Part shown: positions 41,905 to 51,082 of the stretch, piece by piece | Layout of the letters: each line of letters opens with the position of its first letter | Position numbering within the stretch: the stretch's first letter is position 1 | From: JAHHLP01 sp041609895 | Lineage (GTDB): Bacteria > Bacteroidota > Rhodothermia > Rhodothermales > JABDKH01 | Length of the DNA stretch: 53,596 nt | Direction of reading: 5' to 3' | Assembly: GCA_041609895.1 (NCBI GenBank) | Contig: JBFIPX010000004.1 | Span: 1-53,596 of the forward strand | Made by a program: the position numbers and the translations under genes | Notes under the pieces: model-generated | The model's database searches: none | The model's input: only the letters and a program-made list of their open reading frames with translations | Told to the model about the DNA's origin: nothing

Positions 41905-44900
41905 CTAAGCCGGGCCGTCCTCACCGACTTCTACCTCGAGCGGTAGCCGGACCCAAAATGTGGTGCCACTATTCTCGCCTGTCTCGAATCCGATTTCTCC
42001 GTGGAGATCCTCAACACTCTTGCGAACGATAGCAAGGCCCAGTCCGGTACCACTCGTCTTCGTGGAGAAGTTCGGCACGAAGATCTTGCCTCTCAGCTCC
42101 TCGGGTATGCCTGCTCCATTGTCGCTGATCGACGAGTACGCCCAGCGGGCAACGCCGTCTCCGGCGGTTTCGAGTCGCGTTTGAATCGAGATCCGACCCT
42201 CCCGCGTCTCCGGTATGGACTGTATGGCGTTTTTGATAAGGTTGATATAGATACGGCGGACCTCCTCGCGGTCGGCCCTGACTGGCAAGGTCACATCCTG
42301 AAGGTCCGTTTCGATGTCGAATTCCGCTTCCGCCTCCATCAGTGTGACGGCTTCAGCCACCACCGCATTCAGGTCGAGGATTTCCTCGATGCGCTGCGGC
42401 ATTCTTGCGAAGGACGAGAACTCGTTCGCGATCCGCGCGAGGGCGTCAATCTGTTCGGTGAGGGTCGAGGTTATCCTGTCGAACAGGTCGGCAAAGTCTT
42501 GCCCGATTGCCTCGCGTCGGGAGCCAAATGATCTCCGCAGGTGCTGCACGGAGAGCTTCATCGGGGTGAGCGGATTCTTGATTTCGTGTGCGACCTGTCG
42601 CGCCATCTCTCGCCAGGCAAGCTGCCTCTCCTGCTGTGCTAAACGGCGCCTGCTTTCTGACAGCTGGTCCTGCATCGTATTGAATGAGTCCACGAGTTCA
42701 CCAATTTCATCCCTGGTGTCCAGGGGGCGAAGTCGGCTGAAGCGCCCACGCGAAACGGCCTCGATGCCTTCCCGAAGCCGGGCGATGGGCCGGGTCAGGG
42801 CATTGGCCAGCAGCGACGCGGTAATCATGACCACCAGTACGAGCAGAAGTAGCGCTCCAAACAGGTACGCCACGGTCCTCGCCCGTTCCTCCTCTATCCG
42901 CTCCTGCTCCGGGAGAGTCGGGATCGAAATCACGTAGTGCGGGCGGCCTACCTCGTCCGGTATAGCTCGGAAACCAGCCATGTAGGAAAACCGACCCAGC
43001 CTTTCTTCCGACTTGGCGAACGTGAGGCCGTCAATGAATAGCGCCTCGTGGGCTACGATCGGCAAGCGGGGATCTATGAGCCGATCGTCTACCAACTGTG
43101 GACGGCTGGATGCGACGACCTGATTGTCTTTGTAGAGGTTGATGTCGAGCCCGACACGCGCTGCCAAAGAGTCGATGCGAATACGGTCGAGAACCTGATA
43201 CGCCATCTCGCCGCCCCTCGAATCGAGCGCCACGGTTCGCTCAATCCTGTCGAGGTGCTGCCGCAACCAGCTCTCCACCTCGCGCTCGTTCTCGGTGGTG
43301 ACGACGTTCAGGCCCACGACGCCCATGGCAGCCACGGTAACCACTCCGACGCCAAAAAATGCGTTGAGAATCTTGTCCCGGAATCGAACGCGGTCGGCCG
43401 GCAAGAGGCCGCTGCGGCGCCTGACGTACAGTCCGCAGATGTAGATCGGCAGACCCACAATCAGGCCACCCAGCGTAAGTCGAAGCAGATTGTAAAGATG
43501 GTCAAAGACGCTTATCGACGGGGTACGTACGGCGATAACCGATTGAGTAGGCGCGTCGTAGACAGGATCGCTATCCTCCTGCAAGCGGTAGTAGGCTTGA
43601 TAACTTCTGCCTCTTACATCGTCCTTGATCCAGATCTCTCGCTGGGAAGGCAGGCGTGCTGCGACCTCATCAGGGAGTCGGTATCGACCGAACTCGTCAC
43701 CCGTGCTTCTTACGAGAGCTTCGTTTCGAAAGATGGCGACCGTCAGACTCGAATGAAGGTTGCCATAGAAGCCGGCGGGAACCAGGACGCGTGGAAACGG
43801 AGTGGCGGCCTCCTGTATCAGCGTTCGCGGCTCCGCTCGGACAACCACCCATCCGGCGACCGTATCTGCGGACGGCGACTCAACTCGGATCAACCCTCCA
43901 TATGGAGACTCACCGGTGAGCTGCGTCCCCGTCAGTTCCTCAACCATCGGGCCCGGAACACCACTCTCCGACTGCATGCCTTTGAGAAGACGTATGTCAG
44001 AGCGCTCCACCTCTTCAAGGGAGGACAGCGCAAGGCTCGGCTCGACCTCATAGTAGCGTCCGATCGGTTGATCCGGAGCGCGGTATATCGTCATGCTGAC
44101 GTCGTACGATCCGAGGGAGGCAAGGAACGAGTTCCCCAGGATTGCTACCGCGAGGGAGTCGAGATCATCTACCGGAACCCCATCATCGGATGCATTCGGC
44201 TCAAGCCGGCTGGCGAGCACTTGATTACCAGCAGACTCTCGGAGTACTTGCTCCATACCGTAGATGACCCGCGGGTCCTCACGATCGTTAAAAGACTCGG
44301 CCGCGTCGACCATCCTGATGCTACGCTGGACCTCCATCCCGCGATAAAACAGCGGATACAGAATGACCGTCAGAACGAAGATGGAGGGCAGTACATTGCG
44401 CAGCGTCAGAAGTCCCGCACGATCGCGGAAGCGAATCAGTTCGACGGCAGCTCCGGTCATGATCGAAGCGCCGAACATTAGCACGACCGGCAGGGGAACG
44501 AATCCCTCCAGATCTAAAGCCCAGAATGCACTAAACGTCACGAGAATCGAGGCCACTCCGCCGGCAAAAAAGGTAGACCGGTCCACTGATCTCCTCTCGT
44601 TTCGGAGGACGCGGGCACCGATCCAAACCAGCGCCGTGCCGAGCACCACGAAGGCGATCGTCCATATGAGAAGCGCACTGAATACGACGAGCACAAGTCT
44701 GCCAGGCAAAAGGCCTGATCGGGCGAAGTAGTCCAGCGTGCTGTCAAGAATCGTAACGCGACACAGTTCTGCAAGCAGCCCCGACAGTCCCACAGACAGC
44801 AGGCAGACTATGGCAGCAAATAACCAGACGCTCCCCGTACGGACCAATTCTCGCAAGCTGACAACTTCCGATTGGACGAGATACATGCGGCGGAGCTTCC

Positions 44901-46002
44901 GGGCAAAATGCACGACTGCCAGCGCGAACACGAATGCGAATCCCGCACTGATCAAGAGATCTCCTGATGACCTAAGAAGACCGAACGCGGCGCTCGAAGC
45001 CAGGTGAACAGGATCGAAGAGCGGAGAGAGCGGGGAGCGCCCCGGTTGAAATCGGGCAGGAACGTCGATAGCTATCAGCAGATATCGCACCGACCACCAT
45101 ACCACTGCGAAGAGAAGGAATCGCGCAAACAGCGCGCTAACGGATCGAGCCGACCTCGAATAATAAATCCACGTGCCCGCGGCAAGCCACGCGAGAATCA
45201 GCGTAGACCAAAAGGCGAGAATGTGATCGTAGTCGCTGCGAATCCTGCTGATCACCTCGGAGTTGGTGGGTCGCTCGATAAAGACCCGCCCAAGAGTTGT
45301 ACCGTCCAGGCCTGTTAACAGACGGACTTCACCTTCCAGCGGCAGTTCGTCGTCGAACGGTGCATCGAATACGACCTCTACCGGCAAGCCCACCTTTCGC
45401 GACCATATTCGAGCACGACTGTACGACTTCAGATATTCGTTCTCGACCGGCATCTGCAGCTCGAGCAATTCGATAGCCCGGACGGCACCAACTACTCGTT
45501 GACCCGCCTTCACCGGCCACCATACGGCGACGCCTTTCCTCTCGGGCCCGTCGCTGACCATACCGGTCAACAGTCCTTCAAGGAATCCTGAGCGGCTCGG
45601 ACCCTCGTCCAGCGGCATACTGAATCCGTTCCAGGCCACGAGCTGCGGCGTCGGACTGTAGATCTCGACCGACACCCGGTCCCGGGGTTGCTGGCGGGCG
45701 AGAAGGCGCACGAGATCCTCTGCGGACTGTTCACCTGGGTCCCATTCAGCCAGACCCGACACGACCACCGGATCCTCGGCCAGCCTTCGGGCAAACGCGA
45801 CCAGGTCGACCTGAATCGCATCTACATCTTTCTGCACTTCGCTGAAGGCATTGCCGATCGCCTCCAGCTTCCGCGTCTCCACATTCTCTTCGGCAGAACT
45901 AAGGGCCAGATGACGCAAGCCCCATGTCAGGGGCAGCATGGACACGAGCAGGACGAGTACTGCTGCGAATCGAAATCCTTCGGCTCGTTGACTCACTCTC
46001 AT
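41905..46002 (-). CDS. Giant multi-membrane-spanning histidine kinase, NtrY-like
   Basis: A 1365-residue sensor kinase. A first membrane helix (12-32) and extracytoplasmic domain (33-260) are followed by about eight more helices between 260 and 556, a second soluble domain (557-835), two helices (840-902), a third extracytoplasmic domain and a last helix (1045-1066). HAMP follows at about 1067-1118. The H-box is QVAHEIKNPLTPMKL with His1139, the N-box INLIKNAI with Asn1258, G1 DNGAGIP (1294-1300) and G2 GTGLGLAI (1318-1325). The KNPLTPMKLSVQHLRR stretch is NtrY-like. No response regulator gene is next to it. It follows the DUF4783 gene by 39 bases and precedes tenA by 94. The input signal is unknown. 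Confidence 0.92.
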   Translation of the reverse strand: MRVSQRAEGFRFAAVLVLLVSMLPLTWGLRHLALSSAEENVETRKLEAIGNAFSEVQKDVDAIQVDLVAFARRLAEDPVVVSGLAEWDPGEQSAEDLVRLLARQQPRDRVSVEIYSPTPQLVAWNGFSMPLDEGPSRSGFLEGLLTGMVSDGPERKGVAVWWPVKAGQRVVGAVRAIELLELQMPVENEYLKSYSRARIWSRKVGLPVEVVFDAPFDDELPLEGEVRLLTGLDGTTLGRVFIERPTNSEVISRIRSDYDHILAFWSTLILAWLAAGTWIYYSRSARSVSALFARFLLFAVVWWSVRYLLIAIDVPARFQPGRSPLSPLFDPVHLASSAAFGLLRSSGDLLISAGFAFVFALAVVHFARKLRRMYLVQSEVVSLRELVRTGSVWLFAAIVCLLSVGLSGLLAELCRVTILDSTLDYFARSGLLPGRLVLVVFSALLIWTIAFVVLGTALVWIGARVLRNERRSVDRSTFFAGGVASILVTFSAFWALDLEGFVPLPVVLMFGASIMTGAAVELIRFRDRAGLLTLRNVLPSIFVLTVILYPLFYRGMEVQRSIRMVDAAESFNDREDPRVIYGMEQVLRESAGNQVLASRLEPNASDDGVPVDDLDSLAVAILGNSFLASLGSYDVSMTIYRAPDQPIGRYYEVEPSLALSSLEEVERSDIRLLKGMQSESGVPGPMVEELTGTQLTGESPYGGLIRVESPSADTVAGWVVVRAEPRTLIQEAATPFPRVLVPAGFYGNLHSSLTVAIFRNEALVRSTGDEFGRYRLPDEVAARLPSQREIWIKDDVRGRSYQAYYRLQEDSDPVYDAPTQSVIAVRTPSISVFDHLYNLLRLTLGGLIVGLPIYICGLYVRRRSGLLPADRVRFRDKILNAFFGVGVVTVAAMGVVGLNVVTTENEREVESWLRQHLDRIERTVALDSRGGEMAYQVLDRIRIDSLAARVGLDINLYKDNQVVASSRPQLVDDRLIDPRLPIVAHEALFIDGLTFAKSEERLGRFSYMAGFRAIPDEVGRPHYVISIPTLPEQERIEEERARTVAYLFGALLLLVLVVMITASLLANALTRPIARLREGIEAVSRGRFSRLRPLDTRDEIGELVDSFNTMQDQLSESRRRLAQQERQLAWREMARQVAHEIKNPLTPMKLSVQHLRRSFGSRREAIGQDFADLFDRITSTLTEQIDALARIANEFSSFARMPQRIEEILDLNAVVAEAVTLMEAEAEFDIETDLQDVTLPVRADREEVRRIYINLIKNAIQSIPETREGRISIQTRLETAGDGVARWAYSSISDNGAGIPEELRGKIFVPNFSTKTSGTGLGLAIVRKSVEDLHGEIGFETGENSGTTFWVRLPLEVEVGEDGPA

Positions 46003-46041
46003 GACAGGAACGGCCCCGCCCGCAGAAAACGATTCGTCAGG

Positions 46042-46455
46042 TTATCGCTCGGTCTTGTCGACCAGGATCTCTCTAAGTGTCCACTTGTCGCCCGACTTGC
46101 GGAGGCGGATGTAAACCTGAAATGGCTCCTCGTCCTTCGAATATCTATATGTACCTGCGGCAAACAAACCCTTGGACGTTTCCGATGGTGTCGACAATTC
46201 GAAGTGCTGAGGCGGATACTCATCAAACAGATCCTTCAGCACGATACGCGCCTGTGACCGCGAGTACAATCGGCTTCGAGCAAAGACGGCGATCTCGACC
46301 CGATCTGAGAACATGGCATGCAGGGCTCCCACATTGCCGGTCGAGAAGGCCTTCTCCACTTGTTCGAGTTCGGGCTGCGTCGGTTCCTGGGCCATGGATG
46401 ACCTGACGCCGAACACTAGCAGGAGGATCAGAAATATGTTTAGAAAACGCGCCAT
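46042..46455 (-). CDS. Secreted DUF4783-family protein
   Basis: A 137-residue exported protein. Signal peptide MARFLNIFLILLLVFGVRSSMAQ with cleavage near residue 23. The mature part (LEQVEKAFSTGNVGALHAMFSDRVEIAVF; YPPQHFELST; SGDKWTLREILVDK) has the NTF2-like alpha+beta layout of DUF4783, a family almost confined to Bacteroidota and without known function. I use ATG 46455; an upstream in-frame start (46485) would place a polar stretch ahead of the signal peptide. First gene of the probable operon with the kinase, tenA, trkA and trkH. A promoter candidate lies at 46489-46518. Confidence 0.85.
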   Translation of the reverse strand: MARFLNIFLILLLVFGVRSSMAQEPTQPELEQVEKAFSTGNVGALHAMFSDRVEIAVFARSRLYSRSQARIVLKDLFDEYPPQHFELSTPSETSKGLFAAGTYRYSKDEEPFQVYIRLRKSGDKWTLREILVDKTER

Positions 46456-46488
46456 TTGATTCTGTTCGAGAGCCTGTCTCCACACCTA

Positions 46489-46518
46489 ATAATGTAGGCT
46501 CGATCAATGTCGCACAAA
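46489..46518 (-). promoter_or_regulatory. Candidate promoter for the DUF4783-kinase-tenA-trkAH operon
   Basis: TTTG (46518-46515), 18 bases, then TACATTAT (46496-46489), four of six fixed bases of TAnnTTTG. It implies a short leader of roughly 30 bases before the ATG at 46455. The remaining part of the 319-base divergent gap up to 46774 contains an imperfect hairpin (GTGGC...GCCAC near 46529-46557) and no promoter on the plus strand that I trust. Confidence 0.45.
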
Positions 46519-46774
46519 AACCGGGCCTAGTGGCACAAGGTCGCCTTTGCGGAGCCACGCGCCAAACTGTGTATCGGATCGAGGACACGTAGCTGAATCA
46601 ACCACCGATTTCGTGGTCGATCCTGCACACGCAACGCTTTAAATCGCTCCTCAGTATCGCCGATAACTACCGCATAAACCCCGATTGTTTGCGGATAGAG
46701 CACCTAATACGAAGTGGCTGCGCTCGACTTCCCCTGGGGAATTCGCTGATCATTTCTTTTGCCGCGGTTTCTTC

Positions 46775-49564
46775 ATGATCCGATTCAAAAGCCGTCCGCG
46801 CCACCGTCTCCGCGCAGCAAGGTGGCTCGTCGCTGTGCTCGGGACAACGACCGTTCTGTTCACGACCCTCGTGCTGGCCGGTTGCGACATACCCAGCCAG
46901 GGGCCCGACTTCTCATTTAACTCGAACGTCAGCACGCCCGTCATTTTCGACCAGTCTTTCGTCTTCCTCGGCACGGATGCAGAGGGAGTTCAGGCACTGA
47001 TCGACACGACCAAGTCCGACTACGATTCGTTGTTTGCAGTCGATGCCCAGACGGACGCAGTATTCCTCGTGCACGACATTGACGCGTTTGAGCTGAACGA
47101 TCTCGAGGACCTCGTCGACCCGATTGCAATCTCGCCTCAGGACGTGTCCGTCAATATGGGTGACCTGGCCACGCAGGACGTGTCCACGGATTTCGACCGA
47201 ACGATTGGCGTCGTGGAGATTGCTCCGGTCTCGACCCCACCCGTACCTGCCGACGTTTCCTCCGGCCAAGCCTATTTTCCGCTCTCGGCCGGAGAATTCC
47301 TCACGATCCCACCGACATCATTCATCGACTTGTCGAGCGCAGATGTCGAGAGTGTGGACATCACCAGCGAAACAGAATCGGTGAACCGGATAGGTTTCGA
47401 GATCACGAACCAGTCCGGCGACTACTTCACGGCGAGCAGTGGCATTCCCGGCACACCTCCGGAGATCATCCTCGAGTCGACAAGCGGGCAAGAGATTGCG
47501 CGCGGTGTTTTCGATCGGTCGCCGGGGCCCGGCGAAACTGCTTCGGCAATCGTCGGTCTTTCGGCCCTGACAATCCCAGCCGACGCGCGTTTTCGCCTCG
47601 ACATAAGTACACCCTCCGGATTCGGAACGATCCAGTCTGATCCGAACGCTCTTCGCGTTCGGGGAGACATGCTGCCGGTTAGGTACGACGGTTTTACACT
47701 GTCGAACAGTCCGGAATCAACTGTTGACGCCTCTCACAGCGGCGCAGACCTTTCCGCAGAGGTCGACTTTACCGGAATCACGACGCGCGGCGGCACTGTG
47801 GTGTTGCGGGTCCACAACACGCTGCCGGTTCCCGTTAACCTCGGCGATCTGTCGGTTCTCAACGAAGAGGGCGTGGACGTATATCAGCCCGGCCACACCG
47901 TTTTCAGCGCAGCCGGCCGGACCGTACCGGCCAACAGTACTGTCGATGTTCCGGTGCAGCTGGGAAGGACGGCGATCAGCTCAACCGTATCGGTCGACGC
48001 CACCGCGACGGCGGCCGCCAACGCACCATCGACACAGTTCCGATCCTCCGACGGCCTCGATATCGAGGTTACCGGGACAATCGATGTCGATCGACTCTAT
48101 TTCCTGCCGAAGGGTGAATCCTTCACCTCTTCCGGCAGCATCGACATCGACGCGAGCGACTTCCAATTCCAGACCAGCAACGACTTCGTCGAGTTTGCCG
48201 ACGGCACACTTGAGCTACGACAACTGCTCAACGGCCTCGATCTCTCATTCGACGAGGTAGTGCTTTCGATCCCGGAAGTCCGGACGGCCCCTTACGGACC
48301 CGCGGACTCGCTCGTGATCCGGTTCCGCGGGACGACAGACAAGGCAGAGCAGCTGCAGTTCGCTGCCATCGCGCGTAACGAGCCAGCACGCGATCTGGCG
48401 GTGGACCTTGCCGGCACGCGGGCCTATGCAATCGGCAACATAATGCGGTATAACGTCACGGCTACCGGCGAAACGAGCACACAGGAACGCGTGATCGATT
48501 ATTCCGACGAGGTTTCCACGAACGTCCAGGCTGTCGGACTAACAGTGGCGGCCGCGGCTGGCTATGTCGATCCGTTTTCGACCAGTCTAAACACGGACAT
48601 CAATGATGACGGGCGAATAGATCCTCTTGTGGACGGTGAAGCCATCATCACCGACCTCGGAGGTCTCGGTCCACTCGATGACGTGACTGGCCTTCGATTG
48701 TCGGGAACGGAGCTCGCTATCAACATCACTACCAGCCTTGCTGCCGACCTGTCGATTTATGGAGTGTTGGTCGGCGAGGACGAAACCGGCAGCCTCTCCT
48801 TCCTGCAGGGTCGCGGGGTCAGCGCGGTCGCGGCAGGCGACTCGATGATCAGCGCCTTCGAGATCGGTGGTTCGGCGCCGCGTGCAGATCAAATGTTCAA
48901 GGTCGCATTGTCTACGTCCGGGTCCGCCGCTCAGCCGGCCACGCACAGCGTGATACTGGATGGCGACAATTCCAGTATCAACGAATTCCTCAGCGCCATG
49001 CCAAGCCGACTTCGATTTGTCGGTAAGGCGGTCGTTGAGGCGCCGGACGGGCGGATTGAGTTACAGCAGCCGGTAGCAATGGACATCTCGCTCGGTGCTA
49101 CGGTTCCACTAAATATCTCCGACTCGTTCGCACTGCAGAAGACGCTTGGAGCCGATCTCTCTTCGCTCGAAAACGTCTCGGATCCGGAGGCCACTTTCAC
49201 CGCGGAACGAGCCACGGTTGTACTCAGCTATTCCAACAGCATACCGCTCAGTGTAGTCGCGCGGCTAGAGTTCCTTGACGAATTCGGGGCGGTAACGGCG
49301 GTCCTACCGGATGACGGCCAAGGCCAGCTCCGACTCGAAGGCGCGACGACAAACGAAGACGGCTTCGGGTCGGCGCCTGCACTCGGAGAGGCATCGATTG
49401 AAGTAGACGAGAACACGCTTCGTGACCTTGCCAGAAGCCGTGAGGTTCGGCTTGCGATCACATTCGACACTTCGAGCAGTGCGATCAGTCGAATTCGGGC
49501 AAGTGACCGGCTGGACCTCACGTTGCGTGGTGATTTCGAGGTCAACGTGTCGGTGGGCGGATGA
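46775..49564 (+). CDS. Large beta-rich outer-membrane or surface lipoprotein
   Basis: A 929-residue exported lipoprotein of unrecognised family. From ATG 46775 (MIRFKSRPRHRLRAARW) a long signal peptide reaches lipobox LAGC with Cys37, then CDIPSQGPDFSF. I prefer this to an in-frame start at 46685, which adds 30 residues ahead of the basic region. The mature protein is almost all short beta-strands and Ser/Thr/Asp-rich turns, with recurring phrases on 'NTLPVPVNL', 'YSNSIPLSVVARL' and 'LSAEVDFTGI' that suggest several related immunoglobulin-like domains. An EF-hand-like loop DINDDGRID sits near base 48600. The stop codon overlaps the next start (ATGA), so the two products are probably made in step. 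Confidence 0.85.
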   Translation: MIRFKSRPRHRLRAARWLVAVLGTTTVLFTTLVLAGCDIPSQGPDFSFNSNVSTPVIFDQSFVFLGTDAEGVQALIDTTKSDYDSLFAVDAQTDAVFLVHDIDAFELNDLEDLVDPIAISPQDVSVNMGDLATQDVSTDFDRTIGVVEIAPVSTPPVPADVSSGQAYFPLSAGEFLTIPPTSFIDLSSADVESVDITSETESVNRIGFEITNQSGDYFTASSGIPGTPPEIILESTSGQEIARGVFDRSPGPGETASAIVGLSALTIPADARFRLDISTPSGFGTIQSDPNALRVRGDMLPVRYDGFTLSNSPESTVDASHSGADLSAEVDFTGITTRGGTVVLRVHNTLPVPVNLGDLSVLNEEGVDVYQPGHTVFSAAGRTVPANSTVDVPVQLGRTAISSTVSVDATATAAANAPSTQFRSSDGLDIEVTGTIDVDRLYFLPKGESFTSSGSIDIDASDFQFQTSNDFVEFADGTLELRQLLNGLDLSFDEVVLSIPEVRTAPYGPADSLVIRFRGTTDKAEQLQFAAIARNEPARDLAVDLAGTRAYAIGNIMRYNVTATGETSTQERVIDYSDEVSTNVQAVGLTVAAAAGYVDPFSTSLNTDINDDGRIDPLVDGEAIITDLGGLGPLDDVTGLRLSGTELAINITTSLAADLSIYGVLVGEDETGSLSFLQGRGVSAVAAGDSMISAFEIGGSAPRADQMFKVALSTSGSAAQPATHSVILDGDNSSINEFLSAMPSRLRFVGKAVVEAPDGRIELQQPVAMDISLGATVPLNISDSFALQKTLGADLSSLENVSDPEATFTAERATVVLSYSNSIPLSVVARLEFLDEFGAVTAVLPDDGQGQLRLEGATTNEDGFGSAPALGEASIEVDENTLRDLARSREVRLAITFDTSSSAISRIRASDRLDLTLRGDFEVNVSVGG

Positions 49565-51057
49565 AAACGATGATGACCTCCGAATGTCGATCCACGTTTG
49601 CGCGTCCGGCGAGGACGTTGCAACCAGTACGCCTACTGTTCGCCGCAATGATTTTGGTTGTCTTTTCGGTGACCGGCGCCAGCGGCCAGGTGTTCGCTCC
49701 CGGACCCGCATCGGCGGGCGTTGCTCGCGGCGGGCCGGCTTTCGTTTACGGTGCCGAAGCACTGTTTCTAAATCCTGCAAACATCGCGCTGGACCCGCGT
49801 GCGGGGATCGAAATCTCTACCGGCAGAGCCAGCATAGGGGCGGGCGGCAATCTGCTTCAGTTCAAGTTCTACAACGACGTATTCACCAGCGGCGAGTCGC
49901 TGTCCGACGAAGACGTGCAGGGCGTACTTCTGGAATGGTTTGGGGGCGCCGATTCCGGATTGCTTCGGTCCGCCACAGTGTCTGCTGAAGCCGTCCCGCT
50001 TGCCGTCATCCATTCGCTGGGCCAAGCCACGCTCGCCTACTCAATGCGGATGCGTAACCTGTCGTCCGTAGGTCTCAACGGCGGCTGGATTGACCTGCTG
50101 CTTTCGGGTACCGGCACCGATCGTGTAATTCCGCTTCACGGACAGTTCGGCGTAATGTCCCTTACGGAATTCGGCGTTACTTACGCCATGAAGCTGCCGG
50201 CCGGCGTGGCAATAGGAGCTACACCGAAAATCATCTTTGGAAACGACTTCGTCGAATCGCGACTCAAATCAACCGCGACGGTTACCGACGCCGCGATAAC
50301 ACACGACTTTGACTACGAGGTCAGGGCGGCGGGTGGCATAAGTTCCAGCGTCGTAGACCGGATTGACATCTTCTCGGCAGATGTTCTCGGTGGAAGCACG
50401 TTTTCACCCACCGTGCTGTCTAGCGCCGGATTCGGATTCGGTATGGATGCCGGCGCCACTTTCCAGGCGTCGCCAAAGATCCGACTGGCGGCAAGCCTTA
50501 CCGACATCGGTTATGTTCGATGGTCCGGCGCGGCGCAGACCATCCGACCGGCACAAACCAGCTTTACGTTCGACGGACTGGTGCTCGACATCGACCGGGT
50601 CCGCGACGAGTTCGATGGTAACGTCGGTGACTACTTCCTTGAGACGGTCGACAGCCTTGCTTCACAGGCCTATGACGAAGTGGAACGGGAGCACCGTCCA
50701 TTCACGGCTGCGTTGCCCACAACCCTGCACCTCGGAGCAGCATGGACAACCGCCGGTGGGCGAGCCACCTTGACCGGGGGAGCATCTGCGCCTTTGTTTG
50801 CCAGCCCGGTGCGGCCGTCGACGCTCCCCGACGTACACCTCGGTGCTCAATACGCGGTAGGCGGAAAGGTAAACGTCCCGCTACGAGCGGGTGTGCTACT
50901 GGGAGGATCCAGCGCAATCACCTTCTCGTTCGGATTCGGCGTCCATAGTCCGCACTTCGACTTCGACATCGGTGTAGCGGCGACTCCGAGAAGCGATCTG
51001 ATGGGGGCTGGAGCGCGATACGCCGCAGCCGTCTCCGCGATCACAGTGCGCATCTAG
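49561..51057 (+). CDS. Outer-membrane beta-barrel protein, DUF5723-like
   Basis: A 498-residue protein with a signal peptide (hydrophobic core 24-40, cleavage near GASG-Q at 42) and then GPASAGVARGGPAFVYGAEALFLNPANIAL. An N-terminal 'gene-dense LNPA' plug-like motif followed by alternating amphipathic strands is typical of FadL/PorV-like and DUF5723 barrels in Bacteroidota. The closing strand SAITVRI is short and aromatic-poor compared with most barrels. Its ATG overlaps the stop of the lipoprotein gene by the ATGA arrangement. The pairing suggests a lipoprotein held at or exported through this barrel; that is inference. Confidence 0.8.
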   Translation: MKTMMTSECRSTFARPARTLQPVRLLFAAMILVVFSVTGASGQVFAPGPASAGVARGGPAFVYGAEALFLNPANIALDPRAGIEISTGRASIGAGGNLLQFKFYNDVFTSGESLSDEDVQGVLLEWFGGADSGLLRSATVSAEAVPLAVIHSLGQATLAYSMRMRNLSSVGLNGGWIDLLLSGTGTDRVIPLHGQFGVMSLTEFGVTYAMKLPAGVAIGATPKIIFGNDFVESRLKSTATVTDAAITHDFDYEVRAAGGISSSVVDRIDIFSADVLGGSTFSPTVLSSAGFGFGMDAGATFQASPKIRLAASLTDIGYVRWSGAAQTIRPAQTSFTFDGLVLDIDRVRDEFDGNVGDYFLETVDSLASQAYDEVEREHRPFTAALPTTLHLGAAWTTAGGRATLTGGASAPLFASPVRPSTLPDVHLGAQYAVGGKVNVPLRAGVLLGGSSAITFSFGFGVHSPHFDFDIGVAATPRSDLMGAGARYAAAVSAITVRI

Positions 51058-51082
51058 ACGGCCTGCGTTACATGCAAGACCG

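Noticed and set aside
43048..44481. 477-residue open frame antisense to the histidine kinase
   Set aside because: The opposite strand encodes a kinase with all motifs in order; the antisense product has no domain, and its Arg/His-rich composition is typical of shadow frames.
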